Source: Blautia hansenii DSM 20583 (GTDB lineage: Bacteria; Bacillota; Clostridia; Lachnospirales; Lachnospiraceae). From it: a stretch of 64,000 bases of DNA. Shown here in pieces: positions 60,869 through 64,000 of this stretch. The position numbers and the translations under genes are program-made. The notes beneath the pieces were generated by a model. It did not search any database and was not told where the DNA came from. It saw nothing but the letters and a program-made list of their open reading frames with translations. Each line of letters begins with the position of its first letter. Within the stretch, counting starts at the first letter, position 1. The DNA lies in NCBI RefSeq assembly GCF_002222595.2, contig NZ_CP022413.2:946001-1010000 (forward strand), read 5' to 3'.

Positions 60869-61756
60869 TTGAGCGAATATAAAATAACTTGTTGTTCTAC
60901 TGCCGATATGCCGGCAGCGTATTTTGAAGAAAAAAATCTGCCCTTTGTCTGCTTTCATTTTCGGATGGATGGGGTAGAGTATCCGGATGATTTAGGAAAA
61001 TCTATGGCATTTGACGAGTTTTATAAAAGGATATCTGCGGGTTCTGAACCGACTACCGCACAGGTAAATACGCAGCAGTATATGGAGCTTTTCGAGCCTG
61101 TCTTGAAAGAAGGAAAAGACCTTCTGCATCTGACTTTATCCAGTGGGATTTCAGGAAGTATTAACTCTGCCAATATGGCAAAAATCCAGCTAGAGGAAAA
61201 ATATCCGGAGAGAAAAATTTTTATTGTGGACTCTTTATCGGCATCTTCAGGGTATGGAATGTTGGTGGATGCTGCACTGGAAAATCAGGAAAAAGGATTT
61301 TCCATAGAGGAGAATGTAAAGTGGATTGAAGAAAACAGAAATCGCCTGCATCATTGGTTTTTCTCCACAGATTTAACCAGCTTTATCAGAGGCGGCAGAA
61401 TATCAAAGGTGTCCGGTTTTGTAGGTCAGGCGCTGAACATTTGCCCGCTTATGAATGTAAATACAGAAGGAAAATTAATTCCGAGAAATAAATACAGAGG
61501 GAAAAAGCAGGTTATTCGTGAAATGGTGAAGCGAATGGAAGAGCATGCACAAAATCAGACACAGTATAGCGGAAAGTGTATGATGTCTTGCTCTGCGTGT
61601 GAAGAGGATGCCAGAAAAGTGGCTGATTTGGTAGAAGAGAAATTTCCAAAGCTCAACGGAAAAGTACAGATTAACAGCATTGGAACGGTGATTGGTTCTC
61701 ATACCGGACCGGGAACGGTAGCGCTGTTTTTCTGGGGAGATGAGAGGACTGAGTAA
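60869..61756 (+). CDS. DegV-family fatty-acid-binding protein (FakB-like)
   Basis: 295 residues. Start taken as TTG 60869, eight bases after GAGGAGG; an ATG at 60863 is only two bases away from the site. ITCCSTADMPAAYFEE is the N-terminal DegV motif; TTAQVN and LTLSSGISGSINSANMA contact the fatty-acid head; FIVDSLSASSGYGMLV; SFIRGGRISK; IGTVIGSHTGPGTVALFF closes the fold. FakB proteins present fatty acids to FakA kinase for phospholipid synthesis; no FakA is in the window. Confidence 0.9.
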   Translation: MSEYKITCCSTADMPAAYFEEKNLPFVCFHFRMDGVEYPDDLGKSMAFDEFYKRISAGSEPTTAQVNTQQYMELFEPVLKEGKDLLHLTLSSGISGSINSANMAKIQLEEKYPERKIFIVDSLSASSGYGMLVDAALENQEKGFSIEENVKWIEENRNRLHHWFFSTDLTSFIRGGRISKVSGFVGQALNICPLMNVNTEGKLIPRNKYRGKKQVIREMVKRMEEHAQNQTQYSGKCMMSCSACEEDARKVADLVEEKFPKLNGKVQINSIGTVIGSHTGPGTVALFFWGDERTE

Positions 61757-61794
61757 AATCTATGTAAAATTTTTCTAACGTTTGTGAAAAATAC

Positions 61795-61823
61795 TTGCAC
61801 CATAAGAGAAACAATGATATATT
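61795..61823 (+). promoter_or_regulatory. Promoter of the COG2426 membrane protein gene
   Basis: TTGCAC (61795-61800), 17 bases, TATATT (61818-61823). Confidence 0.7.
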
Positions 61824-61871
61824 GAACCTCGATAGTGTTTGAAATTTGACAAAGAGAAAAAGGAGAATTTT

Positions 61872-62348
61872 ATGTTAGAGAAGTACCTGATTGTGTTTTT
61901 TGTATCCATGGTACCGTTAATTGAATTAAGAGGTGCAATTCCCATTGCGGAAGGGTTACAGCTGCCGTTTGTTCAGTACTATATTGTTGCAATTTTAGGA
62001 AATATGCTTCCGGTACCGATTATTTATTTCTTTGCAAGAAAAGTTCTTGTATGGGGAAGTACAAAACCGGTAATCGGTAAATTCTTTTCCTGGTGTCTTG
62101 ATAAGGGCGAGCGTGGTGGAAAGAAATTACAGGAAAAAGCAGGAAAAGGTTTGTTTGTTGCACTGCTTTTATTTGTAGGAATTCCTCTTCCGGGAACAGG
62201 GGCATGGACAGGAACTCTGGCGGCCAGTATTTTAGATATGGATTTTAAATCCAGCGTAATCGCAGTTATGCTGGGAGTTTTGTTGGCAGGTATCATTATG
62301 GCTGCTGTAAGTATGGGCGCATTTGGTGCATTGGGAGCACTTTTTTAA
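61872..62348 (+). CDS. COG2426 'small multidrug export'-type membrane protein
   Basis: 158 residues from ATG 61872 (AAAGGAGAA upstream; the frame to 61839 lacks a site). VFFVSMVPLIELRGAIPIAEGLQLPFVQYYIVAILGNMLPVPIIYFFARKVL (in pieces) and LLLFVGIPLPGTGAWTGTLAASIL are diagnostic of this DedA-distant family, with four membrane helices and re-entrant P-L-I-E-L-R-G and P-L-P-G-T-G loops. The drug-export name is a historical label; relation to DedA/VTT flippases suggests lipid transport. Confidence 0.85.
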   Translation: MLEKYLIVFFVSMVPLIELRGAIPIAEGLQLPFVQYYIVAILGNMLPVPIIYFFARKVLVWGSTKPVIGKFFSWCLDKGERGGKKLQEKAGKGLFVALLLFVGIPLPGTGAWTGTLAASILDMDFKSSVIAVMLGVLLAGIIMAAVSMGAFGALGALF

Positions 62349-62371
62349 AGAGTAATTAAAAGAGAAGAAAG

Positions 62372-62415
62372 AAAAGGCATCATTCTTAATTGGTTTTGAG
62401 AATGATGCCTTTTTA
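62372..62415. terminator. Bidirectional terminator
   Basis: 15-bp stem AAAAGGCATCATTCT/AGAATGATGCCTTTT. T-rich flanks on both strands (TTTTTA on plus, TTTTCTTTCTT on minus), so it can end both the membrane-protein mRNA and the minus-strand transcript from 62604. Confidence 0.85.
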
Positions 62416-62604
62416 ACATATTTCGTTGTCCATTGGAAAATACCTCACATTAAAATTGAATAATGAAAATTTTTTCTTTTTGGGTTAAGTTTTAAAAGTT
62501 TCTGGTGGTCCGTACCTCTCTTTCGATAAATTATAAGGTTTGGTTTAAGTTTTTGGTGGTATCAGTCCTTTCTGATTTCTTTTTTTTCTTTCGATTTATT
62601 TTAT
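62372..62604 (-). ncRNA. Candidate small RNA (~230 nt) on the minus strand
   Basis: A consensus promoter (62611-62639, minus) and a bidirectional terminator (62372-62415) frame this gene-free stretch. The transcript would contain two imperfect modules, each TCGAAAG followed by GGAC...ACCACC(A)AAACTT (minus strand, about 62597-62545 and 62530-62480), and a tiny frame MDNEIC preceded by GTGAGG near its 3' end. No sizeable ORF exists. It may be a regulatory RNA or leader of something lost; no known RNA family recognised. Confidence 0.5.
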
Positions 62605-62610
62605 GATTAG

Positions 62611-62639
62611 ACTATACCATACAAATATTAAAAAGTCAA
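62611..62639 (-). promoter_or_regulatory. Consensus sigma-A promoter on the minus strand, no gene downstream
   Basis: TTGACT (62639-62634), 17 bases, with GTATGG directly before TATAGT (62616-62611). The nearest minus-strand coding gene is many kilobases away. Confidence 0.75.
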
Positions 62640-62799
62640 CAAAAAAACGAAAAATAAATAAAAATAATTTTAAAAGACTGTATTAAAATGATATATATTA
62701 TAAAATATCAGAAAATTTAAGAAAAATCCAAAAGTGGAAAAAAAGAAAAAATAATGATACAATAACATTTAAAAGAAAACAAAAGAAAGGTCGCAGAAT

Positions 62800-63285
62800 A
62801 TGGAAGTAAGACAGGCATTATTGGAAGAAATTTCTGAAATTATGAAAATATATGAAGCAGCAAGGTGTTTTATGGCAGAACACGGAAACCCAACACAGTG
62901 GGTAAACGGATATCCTTCGGAAGAACTGGTGACAGAAGATTGTAAAAACGGAGAATTGTATGTATGTGTTTCTGACGAACAGATTGCAGGTGCTTTTATG
63001 TTTACCAAAAAGCCGGATATTACATACAGAGAAATCTTTCAGGGAAAATGGTTAAATGAAAAGCCTTACGGAACCATGCACCGAATGGCTTCTTCAGGCA
63101 TTCAAAAGGGAGTGTCCTCTTTTTGTTTAGACTGGTGTTTCAAGCAGTGTGGGAATGTAAGAGGAGATACGCATAATGATAATTATGTGATGCAGAAGGT
63201 ATTTGAAAAGAATGGCTTTAAACGATGCGGAATTATTTATGTAGAAGACGGAACGCCTAGAATTGCATATCAAAGGGAGAATTAG
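62800..63285 (+). CDS. GNAT-family N-acetyltransferase
   Basis: 161 residues. EVRQALLEEISEIMKIYEAARCFMAEHGNPTQWVNGYP, VCVSDEQIAGAFMFTKKP (strand 3-4), MHRMASSGIQKGVSSFCLDWCFKQC (where the acetyl-CoA loop Q/R-x-x-G-x-G/A is reduced to GIQKGV), and GDTHNDNYVMQKVFEKNGFKRCGIIYV. This is the small stand-alone GNAT type of Firmicutes with unknown substrate. It ends three bases before the methionine aminopeptidase start. ATG after AGAAAGGTCG. Confidence 0.85.
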   Translation: MEVRQALLEEISEIMKIYEAARCFMAEHGNPTQWVNGYPSEELVTEDCKNGELYVCVSDEQIAGAFMFTKKPDITYREIFQGKWLNEKPYGTMHRMASSGIQKGVSSFCLDWCFKQCGNVRGDTHNDNYVMQKVFEKNGFKRCGIIYVEDGTPRIAYQREN

Positions 63286-63288
63286 AAA

Positions 63289-64000
63289 ATGGAATTATTA
63301 GAAAGAAATGCACCATGCTGGTGCGGAAGCGGAAAAAAATATAAGAAATGTCATTATAATTTTGACGAGAAATTAAAATTTTATGAAAGTAAAGGTGTTT
63401 TAATTCCATCTCATGATATTATCAAAACACCAGAACAGATTGCAGGAATTAAAGAAAGTGCAAAAGTAAATATTGAAATTTTAGACTATGTGTCAGAGCA
63501 TATAAAAGAAGGTGTTACCACACAGGAAATCGATAATTGGGTAGCGGATATTACGGCAAAAGCAGGAGCGGTGGCAGCGCCTCTTAACTATGATGGATTT
63601 CCAAAGAGCGTGTGTACATCTATCAACGAACAGGTATGCCACGGAATTCCCTCAGAGGATATTGTGCTGAAAGACGGAGATATTATCAATGTAGATGTAT
63701 CTACAATTTTAAACGGATATTATTCTGACTCATCCCGTATGTTTTGCATCGGAAATGTTAGCGAGGAAAAGAAGAAGCTGGTGGAAGTCACACGTCAGTG
63801 CGTGGAGAAGGGGTTGGAACAGGTAAAACCATGGGGATATTTGGGAGATATGAGTCAGGCGGTCTATGAGCACGCCCATGCCAACGGATATTCTGTGGTA
63901 AGAGAGATTGGCGGACATGGAATTGGACTGGAATTTCATGAAGACCCGTGGGTAGGATATATTGGAAAAGCAGGTACGGGGATGCTGTTAGTTCCGGGTA
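63289..64000 (+). CDS. map: Type I methionine aminopeptidase with N-terminal SEC-C zinc motif (3' end outside window)
   Basis: 237 codons visible from ATG 63289; the frame is still open at the window edge. Residues 1-20 (LLERNAPCWCGSGKKYKKCH) are a SEC-C metal-binding motif, C-x-C-x8-C-H, which in long type I enzymes contacts the ribosome. The catalytic domain begins at ~45 (IKTPEQIAGIKESAKVNIEILDYV) with LNYDGFPKSVCTSINEQVCHGIP (His), DGDIINVDVSTILNGYYSDSSRMF (the two metal Asp residues), GGHGIGLEFHEDPWV (His). Removes initiator methionine. It follows the acetyltransferase by three bases, so they form one operon. Confidence 0.94.
   Translation, partial: MELLERNAPCWCGSGKKYKKCHYNFDEKLKFYESKGVLIPSHDIIKTPEQIAGIKESAKVNIEILDYVSEHIKEGVTTQEIDNWVADITAKAGAVAAPLNYDGFPKSVCTSINEQVCHGIPSEDIVLKDGDIINVDVSTILNGYYSDSSRMFCIGNVSEEKKKLVEVTRQCVEKGLEQVKPWGYLGDMSQAVYEHAHANGYSVVREIGGHGIGLEFHEDPWVGYIGKAGTGMLLVPG

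Overview
The window is a chromosomal segment of a low-GC, AT-rich Gram-positive anaerobe. Gene content points to Lachnospiraceae, probably a Blautia-like gut organism, although no rRNA is present to fix this. The clues are choline-binding (GW/YY-rich) surface proteins, a GH84 hyaluronidase-like enzyme with FIVAR and CBM32-like modules, PPi-type phosphofructokinase, SigI/RsgI, a PreP-type M16 protease and strong AAAGGAGG ribosome sites. I saw no tRNA, rRNA, insertion sequence, prophage or CRISPR array.

Region by region. 1-1.9 kb: the end of a multi-domain FMN-binding protein and an RnfA/E-like membrane protein, a likely flavin-based electron-transfer pair. 2-4.4 kb: an orphan antitoxin-like ORF, an Rpn-type nuclease, two VOC proteins and a small membrane protein. 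4.36-17.2 kb: the highlight. Two cobalamin riboswitches, each with its own sigma-A promoter and terminator, control (i) a surface-anchored alpha/alpha-barrel protein, a DUF4430 lipoprotein, EcfT, a fused EcfA-EcfA ATPase and an S-component-like membrane protein, and (ii) an 1177-residue choline-binding protein carrying both the alpha/alpha-barrel and the DUF4430 domain. These two domains are the two halves of animal transcobalamin and intrinsic factor. The locus therefore reads as a bacterial surface corrinoid-capture system feeding an ECF importer.

17.2-26.3 kb: ApbE flavin transferase (probable partner of the FMN protein at the left edge), polysaccharide deacetylase, RarA, an AlaA-like aminotransferase, and a MarR-regulated heterodimeric ABC exporter with visible operators. 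26.3-30.5 kb: a VTC polyphosphate polymerase-like/DUF4956 cluster with a broken MBL lipoprotein gene, then SigI/RsgI. 30.7-37.3 kb: shikimate kinase, an LRR surface protein, nitroreductase, acetyltransferase, a deletion scar joining IclR and BCCT-transporter remnants, a phosphoribosyltransferase-like protein, and a choline-binding protein whose promoter spacer is a run of nine G, a likely phase-variation switch. 37.3-45.2 kb: DUF4178-DUF350-spermidine-synthase-like operon, PreP-like protease, era-recO.

45.4-52.4 kb: GH84 beta-N-acetylglucosaminidase-like surface enzyme and glyS. 52.5-64 kb: a decayed sensor-EAL gene, CapA-like protein, PPi-phosphofructokinase, a nucleotidyltransferase, glmM, a TPR lipoprotein, a DUF3048 lipoprotein, a DegV-family protein, a COG2426 membrane protein, a candidate minus-strand small RNA, an acetyltransferase and a partial methionine aminopeptidase.

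Two themes link the window. One is surface display: three proteins bear choline-binding repeats, implying phosphocholine-decorated wall polymers. The other is gene decay: at least three loci show deletion scars or in-frame stops. All function calls come from reading motifs; no database search was run.
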